Source of the DNA: Legionella sp.
Lineage (GTDB): Bacteria > Pseudomonadota > Gammaproteobacteria > Legionellales > Legionellaceae
Direction of reading: 5' to 3'
Assembly (NCBI GenBank): GCA_031291115.1
Contig: JARLJQ010000001.1
Span: forward strand, 49,883 to 113,882
DNA: 64,000 nucleotides
Positions within the stretch are counted from its first letter, which is position 1; the number at the start of each line of letters is the position of its first letter. Positions 37,828 to 47,024 of this stretch are shown in pieces. The position numbers were made by a program, and so were the translations under genes. The notes beneath the pieces were generated by a model. It had not been told where the DNA came from. It saw only the letters and a program-made list of their open reading frames with translations, and searched no databases.

Positions 37828-37875
37828 TGGGGATATTAAAGCAAAATATTCTCTTTATTGAGCAAGGAGATCGCT

Positions 37876-37952
37876 TCTGGCCTTTACAGCCCAGCCTACA
37901 GTGTGTAGGAGCAAAAATTCAATAGTATACTGGGCTGTAAAGCCCAGAAATC
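37876..37952. repeat. Dispersed palindromic repeat, family B (copy 3, short)
   Basis: CTGGCCTTTACAGCCCAG on the left and CTGGGCTGTAAAGCCCAG on the right are inverted relatives of the core of the copies at 18671 and 33068. Confidence 0.7.
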
Positions 37953-37969
37953 CACCATATCAACTTCAA

Positions 37970-37998
37970 TAGGCACTCGCTTGTTTTTGCAGTAGAAT
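37970..37998 (+). promoter_or_regulatory. Possible promoter of trpE(G)
   Basis: TAGGCA, 17 bases, TAGAAT, about 37 bases before the ATG at 38035. No Trp-rich leader peptide or attenuator stem was found. Confidence 0.4.
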
Positions 37999-38034
37999 GA
38001 TTCATCCTCTTTAATTATTTTGAGTTATTCATTC

Positions 38035-40185
38035 ATGTTGCAACAATTTAAAACCCATGGGGGCGTTCAAATTGAGTCTGTTCAACAGGCTTTGGATTAT
38101 CAAGAAGGTATTGAGCATCTTATTGAGCGTTTGGATTCACAAAGAGGGGCTTTGTTTGCCTCAAGCTTTGAATACCCTGGACGTTATACTTGTTGGGACA
38201 TTGGCTTTTGTAATCCGCCTTTAGCACTTGTATGCAGGCAGAATTGGATTCAAATCGATGCTTTAAATCAGCGTGGTGAGGTTTTACTGGGTTTTATTCT
38301 TCCATTGTTGGAGTCTCAGTATACTTTAGAGATTGTGACGAAAAATACCTCTATGGCACAGATTAAAATCAAAGAGTCACAGCAGGTGTTTAGTGAAGAG
38401 GAGCGTAGTCTTCAGCCTTCCGCATTTACTGTAATTCGTTTGTTATTGGCATTTTTTAAATCAGCAGAAGAACCTTATTTAGGTTTATACGGCTCCTTTG
38501 GTTTCGATTTGATTTTTCATTTTGAGCAATTACAGCAACACAAGGAACGTGAGCTGTCACAAAGGGATATGGTTCTTTATTTGCCGGATGAAATTTTTGT
38601 AGTGAATCACCGTAAAGAAGAAGCTTTTGTAAGACGCTATGAGTTTCAATTCAATGCTAAATCAACAAACGATCTGCCTCGAGAAGGTTTTAGCTCAGCA
38701 TATCAGCCATCTAATAAACCCGCTACAGACTGTGATCATGCGGTAGGTGAGTACGCTCAGATTGTGAATAAAGCTAAAGAGCGCTTTGCCTGTGGTGATT
38801 TATTTGAAGTAGTACCCAGTCAGACTTTTTATACTCATTTTAAGGAACAACCTTCTTCCTTGTTCAAACAAATGCGCCAACTTAATCCTTCACCTTATGG
38901 ATTTTTTATTAACTTAGGTGAGGAAGAATATTTGGTTGGCGCATCGCCTGAGATGTATGTACGTGTGCAAGGGAATCGAGTAGAGACTTGCCCCATCTCT
39001 GGAACGATTAGACGCGGTGCGGATGCGATTGAAGATGCACAAAATATCCAAATTTTATTAGACTCTCCAAAAGAAGAGTCTGAATTAACCATGTGTACCG
39101 ATGTAGACCGCAACGATAAATCACGAATTTGTGAAGCAGGATCGGTTAAGGTTATTGGCCGTCGGCAAATTGAAATGTATTCGCGAGTGATTCATACCGT
39201 CGATCATGTGGAAGGCACTTTAAGACCAGGCTTTGATGCGGTTGATGCTTTTTTAACACACATGTGGGTCGTAACCGTAACGGGTGCTCCAAAAATTTGG
39301 GCTATGAATTTTATTGAAGAACATGAACCGTCATCACGAAAATGGTATGCCGGTGCTGTGGGTTGGTTTGGTTTTAATGGCAATTTAAATACTGGTTTGG
39401 TGTTACGTACCGTACGTATTGAAAAAGGCATTGCAGAGATTCGTGTGGGGGCGACAGTGCTTTATGATTCAGTAGCTGAGTCTGAAGAACAAGAAACGCG
39501 TTTGAAGGCATCAGCTTTTTTAGACTTGTTGCATAATGCAAACGGCCAGCTACCAAGAAAAACTGAATCATTGCCTTTAACGGGCAAAGGTAAACGCGTG
39601 TTGCTGATTGATCATCAAGATTCTTTTGTACATACCCTGGCAAATTACATTCGCCAAACCGGTGCAGAAGTCAGTACCGTGCGTTTTGATAAGGCTTTAT
39701 ATTATTTAAAGGAAGGTAATTACGACTTAGTCGTTTTATCCCCAGGACCTGGTAAACCACGTGACTTTAGCTTATCAGAAACGATTGATGCCGTCAGTGC
39801 GTGTGGTATTCCTTTATTTGGTGTTTGTCTGGGATTACAAGGAATTGTGGAGCATTTTGGCGGTGTTCTTGATGTTTTGGAATACCCAATGCATGGTAAG
39901 TCATCTATGATAAATGTCCAGGATTCTTCGGGCTTGTTTGCAGGATTAGGCGAGACTTTTAAAGCCGGTCGTTATCATTCGTTGTATGCGTGCCTGAAGG
40001 CAATGCCTGAAGAGTTGGAGGTTACTGCGATGAGCGATGATGGGATTGTTATGGCGGTATCTCATAAGCAGTTACCTGTTCATGCGGTGCAATTTCATCC
40101 TGAGACTATCTTGTCTTTAGGGAATCAGGCCGGACTAAAAATTATTACTAACTTAATGAGGATGGTACCGGCTCATGGGCAATAA
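38035..40185 (+). CDS. trpEG: Fused anthranilate synthase TrpE(G)
   Basis: Single-chain enzyme converting chorismate and glutamine to anthranilate. Residues 1-510 are component I; ALFASSFEYPGRYTCWD near the start, CPISGTIRRGAD and KEESELTMCTDVDRNDKSRI are present. Residues about 525-716 are the glutamine amidotransferase, with catalytic Cys in FGVCLGLQG and His in HAVQFHPET. The architecture is that of the alphaproteobacterial TrpE(G). A TTG at 38020 is in frame, but the ATG at 38035 is preferred. It overlaps the next gene by 11 bases. No other trp gene is nearby. Confidence 0.92.
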   Translation: MLQQFKTHGGVQIESVQQALDYQEGIEHLIERLDSQRGALFASSFEYPGRYTCWDIGFCNPPLALVCRQNWIQIDALNQRGEVLLGFILPLLESQYTLEIVTKNTSMAQIKIKESQQVFSEEERSLQPSAFTVIRLLLAFFKSAEEPYLGLYGSFGFDLIFHFEQLQQHKERELSQRDMVLYLPDEIFVVNHRKEEAFVRRYEFQFNAKSTNDLPREGFSSAYQPSNKPATDCDHAVGEYAQIVNKAKERFACGDLFEVVPSQTFYTHFKEQPSSLFKQMRQLNPSPYGFFINLGEEEYLVGASPEMYVRVQGNRVETCPISGTIRRGADAIEDAQNIQILLDSPKEESELTMCTDVDRNDKSRICEAGSVKVIGRRQIEMYSRVIHTVDHVEGTLRPGFDAVDAFLTHMWVVTVTGAPKIWAMNFIEEHEPSSRKWYAGAVGWFGFNGNLNTGLVLRTVRIEKGIAEIRVGATVLYDSVAESEEQETRLKASAFLDLLHNANGQLPRKTESLPLTGKGKRVLLIDHQDSFVHTLANYIRQTGAEVSTVRFDKALYYLKEGNYDLVVLSPGPGKPRDFSLSETIDAVSACGIPLFGVCLGLQGIVEHFGGVLDVLEYPMHGKSSMINVQDSSGLFAGLGETFKAGRYHSLYACLKAMPEELEVTAMSDDGIVMAVSHKQLPVHAVQFHPETILSLGNQAGLKIITNLMRMVPAHGQ

Positions 40186-41461
40186 ACTACTGAAATTCTA
40201 TGCCATAGCTACAGTATTGGGTGTTTTAGTAGGGCTTGTTGGATCTTCATTTCGTTTATCAATAGATCTGCTAGGTACTTTGCTCGATCATTTTTTTCGC
40301 TTTACAGGAGAGCAAGGATGGCCACTTGCGCTCATTTCCGGTGTGGTTTCCATGCTAATGGCTTTATCGGCTTATCTTGCGGTCAAATATATTGCGCCTG
40401 AAGCTTCAGGAAGTGGGGTTCCAGAAATTGAGGGTGCTTTATTAAATGTTCGGCCTATTTTTTGGCGACGTTTACTCCCGGTAAAGTTTTTTTTTGGTAT
40501 TTTAGCTATTTCCTCCAAGATGGTTTTAGGGCGAGAAGGTCCAATGATTCATATTGGTGGCAATCTGGGAGAAATGCTTGGGGAAGTTTTTAATCTGACG
40601 CCTCGCCGACGGCACAGTTTAATTGCTTCGGGTGCAGCAGCAGGTTTGGCTGTAGCTTTTAACGCACCGTTAGCCAGTGCTTTATTTGTTATGGAAGAGA
40701 TGCGCCATCAATTCAATTATTCATTTACTAGTTTTACCGCTGTAGTTATTAGTTGTATTACCGGGACGGTGGTTATGGGATTAATTATTGGAATGCAGCC
40801 TACAATTCAGATGAGTGTATTTGATTTGCCGTCTTTAGATTCTTTATGGATATTTGCTTTATTTGGAATCGTTACTGGCTGTGTAGCGCTTTTATTTAAT
40901 CGTTCCTTAATAGGCTCCTTAGCTGTAATTGATAAATTCACCTCAAAGCAACGAATATATTATGTGTTAACAGTGGGTTTTTCTGTAGGTTTTCTAGCTG
41001 TTTATTATCCTTCAGCGGTTGGGGGCGGGATGGATATAATTCATCAAGCCTTGATGATTTCTCCGGGTTTTATAGTGTTATGCTTTTTATTGTTACTGCG
41101 TTTTATTGGTACTATGGCTTGTTATTCCACGGGTGTTCCTGGAGGGATTTTCGCGCCTATGCTTTCTTTAGGAACTGTGCTTGGTTTGGCAATGTTTCAT
41201 GTAGTAAGCTTTTTACATCTTGATTTCTCAATCCAACCGGGGATGTTTGCAGTTGCCGGGATGGCTGCTTTTTTTGCGGCCTCGATACGATCACCTATTA
41301 CTGGTGCGGTTTTAGTGGTGGAAATGACGCAAAATTATTCATTGATTTTTCCTGTAATGATTGCGTGCATCACATCAGCTGTTGTGATGCAGCTTGCTCG
41401 TAATGAGCCTATTTATACACAGTTGTTGGAGCGAACTTTGAAGACACCTTTATTAAAATAA
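40175..41461 (+). CDS. clcA: ClC-family chloride channel or H+/Cl- exchanger
   Basis: Polytopic inner-membrane protein, 428 residues and about ten or more hydrophobic helices. All three selectivity loops are present: GSGVPEIEGAL, GREGPMIHIGG (gating Glu in GREGP) and GVPGGIFAPMLSLG. A Glu-rich MEEMRHQF matches the region of the internal proton-transfer Glu of E. coli ClcA, which favours an exchanger. It starts inside the trpE(G) stop region. A strong terminator follows directly. Confidence 0.93.
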   Translation: MGNKLLKFYAIATVLGVLVGLVGSSFRLSIDLLGTLLDHFFRFTGEQGWPLALISGVVSMLMALSAYLAVKYIAPEASGSGVPEIEGALLNVRPIFWRRLLPVKFFFGILAISSKMVLGREGPMIHIGGNLGEMLGEVFNLTPRRRHSLIASGAAAGLAVAFNAPLASALFVMEEMRHQFNYSFTSFTAVVISCITGTVVMGLIIGMQPTIQMSVFDLPSLDSLWIFALFGIVTGCVALLFNRSLIGSLAVIDKFTSKQRIYYVLTVGFSVGFLAVYYPSAVGGGMDIIHQALMISPGFIVLCFLLLLRFIGTMACYSTGVPGGIFAPMLSLGTVLGLAMFHVVSFLHLDFSIQPGMFAVAGMAAFFAASIRSPITGAVLVVEMTQNYSLIFPVMIACITSAVVMQLARNEPIYTQLLERTLKTPLLK

Positions 41462-41500
41462 AAAAGCCCTCCTTTGTGATTAAAGAGAGGGCTTTTTTTT
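41462..41500. terminator. Bidirectional Rho-independent terminator
   Basis: A-run, stem AAGCCCTC / GAGGGCTT, and a run of nine T. It works on both strands because the stem has an A-run before and a T-run after, and it lies between two convergent stops. Confidence 0.92.
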
Positions 41501-41504
41501 TAAA

Positions 41505-42779
41505 TTATTTAAAAAGTTGACTAAGACTCTTACTTACATCAGCTACTTCGTCTACTTCAACTGTCAAGACAGGACGTTGTGGCGATGGAGTACCTGACTT
41601 TATTGGCGACGATACAGGTGTATTATTACTAGAGCGAACTCCAAAAAGTCCGGGTCTTATTTTTACTGGAGACGCTACTGGTGATTTTGAATGTAGTTCT
41701 CGCGTAAAGCTTAGTATAGTGTGATCTGGCCTTTTGCGTACTGGAGTTGTTGGTGCAGCTGATGTTTCTTCTAATGCTATTAATGTTTCTATTGCCGCTT
41801 CTTCTGCTTCCCCTTCTGCTTCTGCTACTGCTGTTAATATCTCATCGTCCTCTCCTCTATTTGAGTTAGGAGAGAGAAATGCAGCTGATAGGGCAGATGT
41901 GCTGTTTGGAGTAGCAGAAGAACATGGCGTGAATTCTTCGTAAAAATCGTATGATGCGCTTGAATTCTCGCGAGGAAAAAGAGAAGAACCTCCGGATGAT
42001 ACGCTTGAAGAAGTATCACGAGTAAAAAGAGAAAAACCATCGGATGGTGCACTTGCAGAAGAGTCACGAGGAATAGGTGAACTTGATAAAGCGGTCAAAA
42101 CGTTTGGAAACTGAGGAGTATTTGTATCATCTGCTGATGAATTTTTTTTGATAGTGCTAAGCGGTGTTTGGTCGCGAGAGTCAGTAGCACTAGTACTTGG
42201 GCTATACGTAGGACCCAAACTTGGACTAGTCATGCTATTACGCGAAGCATTACGCGAAGAAGGTCGAGACGTTGCCAAAAATGACATTACATCTCCTCTC
42301 GCAGTTCCATACAGATCCATAATCTCTTTCACTGTGTGTTGAGGCATTCCTGATTCAGGATTAGCTAGGGTTCCACTGCCCTCAAAATAGAGATTAACAG
42401 GAATGAAAGAAGGCGCTGCTGCACTTGCACTTGAGCTAGCAGATGAGGCTGTGCTTTTATTTTGTGTTTGAAATCGTTGATTGTTTTTGTCCGTCAAATG
42501 GGTATTAATATATGAGTTTAATAAAGGTATTGGGCTTGAGATTGTCGTGCTGAATCCCAAATTAAAATCAGTAAGAATAGTTACACATGTTATTGCATTG
42601 CTATCATACAAGTTAACTACGTCATTAAGAAACTGTATGAGTCCGTTTACAGCTTGCATTTGGGTACTTTTAAAGTCACCTTCATACTGATGAACTAAGT
42701 GAGCAGTAGATTCTTTAATACGCTTATATTGGGATGGAAATTTGTCAGGATGATGTAATGCAATTATAACTAGGTGCAT
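41505..42779 (-). CDS. Ser-rich repeat protein, candidate Dot/Icm effector
   Basis: No family is recognised. A folded-looking N-terminal part (MHLVIIALHHPDKFPSQYKR onward, about 100 residues) is followed by a long Ser/Thr/Pro/Ala-rich region. Three tandem 16-residue repeats are visible: RDSSASAPSDGFSLFT, RDTSSSVSSGGSSLFP, RENSSASYDFYEEFTP. An acidic stretch (EAEGEAEEAAIETLIALEE) and SPVK/TPVR-type motifs follow near the end. A TTG 13 codons upstream is in frame; the ATG at 42779 is preferred. There is no signal peptide. The eukaryote-like low-complexity, kinase-site-like tail suggests a host-facing protein. Confidence 0.65.
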   Translation of the reverse strand: MHLVIIALHHPDKFPSQYKRIKESTAHLVHQYEGDFKSTQMQAVNGLIQFLNDVVNLYDSNAITCVTILTDFNLGFSTTISSPIPLLNSYINTHLTDKNNQRFQTQNKSTASSASSSASAAAPSFIPVNLYFEGSGTLANPESGMPQHTVKEIMDLYGTARGDVMSFLATSRPSSRNASRNSMTSPSLGPTYSPSTSATDSRDQTPLSTIKKNSSADDTNTPQFPNVLTALSSSPIPRDSSASAPSDGFSLFTRDTSSSVSSGGSSLFPRENSSASYDFYEEFTPCSSATPNSTSALSAAFLSPNSNRGEDDEILTAVAEAEGEAEEAAIETLIALEETSAAPTTPVRKRPDHTILSFTRELHSKSPVASPVKIRPGLFGVRSSNNTPVSSPIKSGTPSPQRPVLTVEVDEVADVSKSLSQLFK

Positions 42780-42962
42780 GGCAATTACTACTCTATAGAA
42801 TAAGACTAAACAAGCCAATGATACATTATAATCCTTAACAAATTATTAAGGAAAAGTAAATGGTTTATCGAAAAAAAAGATATATTTTCGTAAAAAAAAT
42901 ATTAAATTCTATATTTACTCGATTTAGGTTCCTGTTTTATATAGAAAAAATATCAAAAAATC

Positions 42963-43940
42963 CTAAATTATTTTAGTCGATATAATTACTATTTTGCCAA
43001 AATGAACTCCTGTTTGCATGTATTGTTGAGCCTCTTCCATTTGTTCTAAGTTAAATTCCGAGTCGATGATTGGTTTTAACTGTTTTTTTGTAAGTGCGTC
43101 ATTCCATTTTTGGTGAGCGGATTTCCATAAATGAGTTTTTTCATCAATGCTCTGTGAGCGAAGTACAAAGCCAATTATTTGTAATCGTTTACGCATAATC
43201 AAAGCAAGATTGCATTCCACTGTACTGCCACTGAGGCAGGCAATTTGAATTAATTTACTTTGAGGCTTAAGCAGATGAAGGTGTTTATTAAAATAATCAC
43301 CACCAATAAAATCAAGAATTAAATCAATGCTTTGCTCTGCAATTAAATCTTCAAAATCCTGTTTTTTGTAATTAATCACTTGATCGGCACCAAGCTGAAG
43401 CGCTTTATCAATTTTTTCAACACTGCCTACGGTAGTGATTACTGTGGCATTAACTATCTTGGCCATTTGAATGGCTAATGAGGCGATTCCACTGCCCGCG
43501 CCATGAACTAACAAGGTTTGGCCTTCTCGAAGCCCACCTAAATCAAAGAGTGTGGCATGTACAGTAACTAATGACTCAGGAAGCGCTGCGGCAAGCGTGT
43601 AATCCCAGCCCTCAGGTATTAGATGTGCTAAAGAAGCTTCAACAGCACAATATTCAGCAAAAGCGCCACTGCCAACTAATCCATATACTCTATCTCCGGG
43701 CTTAAATTGAGTGACTTTAGCGCCTGTCGCTACTACCTCTCCTGCAAGCTCTAAACCTGGAATATCTGATTCACCAACAGGTGGTGGGTATTTTCCATAG
43801 CGTTGCATTAGGTCGGCTCTGTTAAGTGCAGTGGCTTTTACATGAACAAGAATTTGAGTATTGGTATAGGTTGGATTGGGGCCATTTTCGATAACTAGCC
43901 TGCTGTGGGAACCTGGATTTTCTATATGTACGTAGCGCAA
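42963..43940 (-). CDS. NAD(P)H:quinone oxidoreductase, PIG3/QOR-like MDR family
   Basis: Medium-chain dehydrogenase/reductase without structural zinc. The N-terminal GroES-like domain has VKATALNRADLMQRYGKYPP, typical of the PIG3/QOR branch. The Rossmann domain carries LVHGAGSGIASLAIQMAK. It starts at TTG, supported by AAGGA seven bases upstream; no ATG is available before the conserved region. At 325 residues it is complete. The substrate is uncertain, quinones or enones being usual for the family. Confidence 0.85.
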   Translation of the reverse strand: MRYVHIENPGSHSRLVIENGPNPTYTNTQILVHVKATALNRADLMQRYGKYPPPVGESDIPGLELAGEVVATGAKVTQFKPGDRVYGLVGSGAFAEYCAVEASLAHLIPEGWDYTLAAALPESLVTVHATLFDLGGLREGQTLLVHGAGSGIASLAIQMAKIVNATVITTVGSVEKIDKALQLGADQVINYKKQDFEDLIAEQSIDLILDFIGGDYFNKHLHLLKPQSKLIQIACLSGSTVECNLALIMRKRLQIIGFVLRSQSIDEKTHLWKSAHQKWNDALTKKQLKPIIDSEFNLEQMEEAQQYMQTGVHFGKIVIISTKII

Positions 43941-44038
43941 AATTAATTCCTTAATCTTAATAAAGGTAACATGTCCTTGTGATGCTTTTCATCAGGAGTG
44001 CCGCTTTGATTTTAATATGGTTACGTCACCCTTAACTA

Positions 44039-44184
44039 GGGGCTGTTGACATTTCTACTATCTTGAGCCGAAATAGGCTGATTTTCTGCGCTCCGATGCT
44101 CACATACAAGTGTATGCCCGCGCTGCGGGCAGTGCTTGAAAATCAGCCTATTTCGGCTCAATCTAGCGAAATGTCAACAGACCC
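44039..44184. mobile_element. MITE-like element, family C (full copy)
   Basis: The terminal inverted repeats GGGGCTGTTGACATTTC and GAAATGTCAACAGACCC are followed inside by inverted AAATAGGCTGATTTTC arms. TA flanks both ends (44037-44038 and 44185-44186). Same family as 23522 and 25954. Confidence 0.75.
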
Positions 44185-44227
44185 TATATAATCATCATCA
44201 AACTGAACTTCCTAACTCGTTGAGCTA

Positions 44228-45106
44228 ATGGCAAAATTTAATCATCAGCGTTTTTATGCTTGGCTGTTTATAGCGCCTCAGCTTGTTATTACACTTGTAT
44301 TTTTTATATGGCCTGCTTGTAATGCTGTATTGCAATCGTTTTTTTACACGGATGCTTTTGGTCTGCATCGACAATTCGCAGGCTTTGCCAATTTTACCGA
44401 TTTGTTTTTTGACCCTAGTTACAGTAAAGCAATTTGGGTTACCTTCGTCATTGCCATAAGTGTTACTTTATGTACGATGAGTTTCGGTTTACTAATGGCC
44501 ATATTAGTTAATAACCGAGGTAAGACGCAAGGAATTTATAAATCTTTATTAATTTGGCCTTATGCTGTAGCTCCAGCGGTTGCTGCGATTTTATGGCGCT
44601 TTTTATGCCATCCTACTTTGGGCTGGCTTACGCAGATGCTGCAGTCTTTAGGTATTAACTTTGATTACGTTAACAACGTTAACCAAGCCCTTACTGTAGT
44701 TATTCTCACTGCCAGTTGGCAGCAATTTAGTTATAATTTCTTATTTTATTTTGCAGCTCTTAAAGCCGTACCTTCATCCTTAGTTGATGCCGCGATTATT
44801 GATGGCGCCTCTCCCTGGCAACGTTTTTGGCACATTATTTTTCCTATTCTGTCGCCTACCACGTTCTTCCTTTTAATTATGAATTTGATGTATGGTTTCT
44901 TTGATACCTTCGGTATTATTCAGGTAATGACTCATGGTGGTCCTGGTAACAGTACGACGAATTTGATTTTCAAAGTCTATCAGGATGGCTTTGAAGGTAT
45001 GGATTTAGGAAGCTCCTCAGCTCAATCAGTATTGTTGATGATTATTGTAGTGATAGTTTCCTTGGTGCAATTTAAATATCTTGAGAAAAAGGTTCATTAC
45101 GCATGA
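44228..45106 (+). CDS. ugpA: Glycerol-3-phosphate ABC transporter permease UgpA
   Basis: Six-span permease of the MalF/UgpA type. WLFIAPQLVITLVFFIWPAC near the start closely parallels E. coli UgpA, as do LPYAVAPAVAAILW-like and WQQFSYNFLFYFAALKAVPS segments. The EAA loop that contacts the ATPase is AAIIDGASPWQRFWHIIFPI. At 292 residues it is full length. The stop overlaps ugpE by four bases. No binding-protein gene (ugpB) is nearby. Confidence 0.92.
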   Translation: MAKFNHQRFYAWLFIAPQLVITLVFFIWPACNAVLQSFFYTDAFGLHRQFAGFANFTDLFFDPSYSKAIWVTFVIAISVTLCTMSFGLLMAILVNNRGKTQGIYKSLLIWPYAVAPAVAAILWRFLCHPTLGWLTQMLQSLGINFDYVNNVNQALTVVILTASWQQFSYNFLFYFAALKAVPSSLVDAAIIDGASPWQRFWHIIFPILSPTTFFLLIMNLMYGFFDTFGIIQVMTHGGPGNSTTNLIFKVYQDGFEGMDLGSSSAQSVLLMIIVVIVSLVQFKYLEKKVHYA

Positions 45107-45930
45107 AATTAGTGTATCGGGTTTTATCACATGGCTTTTTGTGCTTTTTTATCGCGTTCATGTTATTGCCTATTTATTTGGCAGTAGTCGCCGCCAGCCA
45201 TGAAGGCAGTGCCATGATGCAATCTCCCATTCCTGTGGTTCCTGGAACTTTGTTACTACAGAATATGAAAGCTGTATTGACGGAAGGTTTGTCGGTTACT
45301 GGGGGCGAGCCGATTACCTCTATGCTATTTAATAGTCTTTGCATGGCTTTAACAATTGCATTGGGCAAAATTATGATTGCTTTAGGTTCTGCTTTTGCTT
45401 TGGTGTATTTTGATTTTCCATTTAAAAAGATGTGTTTTGCATTGATTTTTGCAACAATGATGTTGCCTATTGAAGTTCGCATTGTGCCTACCTTTCAGGT
45501 TGTGGCATCTTTTGGCTTGTTAAATTCATTTACCGGCCTAACCTTACCTTTATTTGTATCTGCAACAGGCACTTTCTTATTCAGGCAGTTTTTTAAAACC
45601 ATTCCTTCAGAGCTTGTTGATGCGGCAAAACTGGATGGCGCGGGAGCCTTTCGCTTCTTTTTTGATATATTGTTACCCCTATCTAAAACGCAAATTGCCT
45701 CGTTATTTGTGATTATGTTTGTTTATGGCTGGAATCAGTATTTGTGGCCTTTGGTTATTACAACCGAAACAAAAATGGCTACTGTAGTTATGGGAATTCG
45801 TTATCTTGCAGGTGTTGCAGATCAAATTCCACAGTGGCATTACATTATGGCAGTTGCATTGATTGCGTTAATTCCGCCGTGTATGGTAGTGATGTTTATG
45901 CAACGTTGGTTTGAAAAAGGGCTGAAGTAA
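45103..45930 (+). CDS. ugpE: Glycerol-3-phosphate ABC transporter permease UgpE
   Basis: Second permease of the importer, 275 residues with six predicted spans. The EAA loop reads ELVDAAKLDGAGAFRFFFDI and then LLPLSKTQ. MLPIEVRIVPTFQVVASFGL parallels E. coli UgpE. It overlaps ugpA by four bases and ends two bases before ugpC. Confidence 0.92.
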   Translation: MKLVYRVLSHGFLCFFIAFMLLPIYLAVVAASHEGSAMMQSPIPVVPGTLLLQNMKAVLTEGLSVTGGEPITSMLFNSLCMALTIALGKIMIALGSAFALVYFDFPFKKMCFALIFATMMLPIEVRIVPTFQVVASFGLLNSFTGLTLPLFVSATGTFLFRQFFKTIPSELVDAAKLDGAGAFRFFFDILLPLSKTQIASLFVIMFVYGWNQYLWPLVITTETKMATVVMGIRYLAGVADQIPQWHYIMAVALIALIPPCMVVMFMQRWFEKGLK

Positions 45931-45932
45931 GT

Positions 45933-47024
45933 ATGGCAACAGTAAACTTGATTGACGTATCAAAACACGTTGGGCAAACAACTATTTTAGAAAAAGTAAA
46001 CGTTGAGATTAAAAAAGGCGAATTCATGGTTATCGTGGGTCCTTCAGGCTGCGGTAAGTCAACCTTGTTGCGCTTGATTGCCGGTTTGGACGAGATAAGC
46101 TCTGGCTCTATCTTGATTAATGACCAATGCGTTAATGAAATACCCGCAGCAAAAAGAGATATGGCTATGGTCTTTCAGAACTACGCTTTGTACCCGCATA
46201 TGAGCGTTTTTGATAACATGGCTTATGGTTTGAAAATGCGTCGTTTTAAAGCGGATGAAATTAAACAACGCGTCACGTCCGTTGCACAATTATTGCAATT
46301 AACACCTTATTTGGAACGAAAACCACAGGCACTTTCTGGTGGGCAAAGACAGCGTGTTGCTATGGGACGGGCTATGGTGCGCTCTCCAGCAATATTTTTA
46401 TTTGATGAACCTTTGTCTAATTTAGATGCAAAATTACGTACCGAAATGCGGCATGAAATCAGACGCTTGCATCAGCAATTTAATACAACCAGTTTGTATG
46501 TAACTCATGATCAAACAGAAGCGATGACTATGGCTGAACGAGTCATGGTTTTAAATCAGGGTATTGTAGAGCAAATAGGAACACCTCAAGAGTTATACCA
46601 ACATCCTGAAACTTTATTTGTAGCAGGATTTACCGGCCATTATCCTCTTAATGTCTTTTCTGGAGTTTATGATAAATCCAGTAATACCATTCAAACTCAG
46701 TTAGGGATTAACTATCCTCTGCCTAAAACTACTCAGTCAATTGAAGATAAAGAGGCGCTTGTTTTAGCTATAAGAGCTGAGCACGTGCAGATTTGTACGG
46801 AACATGATCCCCTGGCCGTGGCAGTTGCTGTTGAATTTATAGATGACATGGGTGCAGATAAGCTAATCAGTGCTAAATTTTGCAAAACTGGCGTGCCATT
46901 AACTTTACGTGTTTCTGCTGATAAGTCTTTGGAAAGTAGACAACTCTATGCAGAACTGCCTACAATGAAATTACATGTGTTTCATCAGAAAACTGGTAAA
47001 CGGATTGGAGAATGGTGTGAGTAA
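45933..47024 (+). CDS. ugpC: Glycerol-3-phosphate ABC transporter ATPase UgpC
   Basis: ATP-binding subunit of the MalK/UgpC group. Walker A is GPSGCGKST at about 36-44, the signature is [14 protein letters not shown], Walker B is [12 protein letters not shown], and the switch His is in [17 protein letters not shown]-terminal TOBE-like regulatory domain follows from about residue 235. At 363 residues it is complete. Its 3' end overlaps the next gene by about eight bases. Confidence 0.93.
   Translation: MATVNLIDVSKHVGQTTILEKVNVEIKKGEFMVIVGPSGCGKSTLLRLIAGLDEISSGSILINDQCVNEIPAAKRDMAMVFQNYALYPHMSVFDNMAYGLKMRRFKADEIKQRVTSVAQLLQLTPYLERKPQALSGGQRQRVAMGRAMVRSPAIFLFDEPLSNLDAKLRTEMRHEIRRLHQQFNTTSLYVTHDQTEAMTMAERVMVLNQGIVEQIGTPQELYQHPETLFVAGFTGHYPLNVFSGVYDKSSNTIQTQLGINYPLPKTTQSIEDKEALVLAIRAEHVQICTEHDPLAVAVAVEFIDDMGADKLISAKFCKTGVPLTLRVSADKSLESRQLYAELPTMKLHVFHQKTGKRIGEWCE

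Noticed and set aside
37956..38034. trp attenuator or Trp-rich leader peptide before trpE(G)
   Set aside because: No short frame with consecutive Trp codons and no mutually exclusive stems were seen. Only an ordinary promoter-like pair is present.
41734..42690. Plus-strand open frames opposite the Ser-rich protein
   Set aside because: They mirror the Ser/Ala-rich codons of the minus-strand gene and have no start signal or domain.
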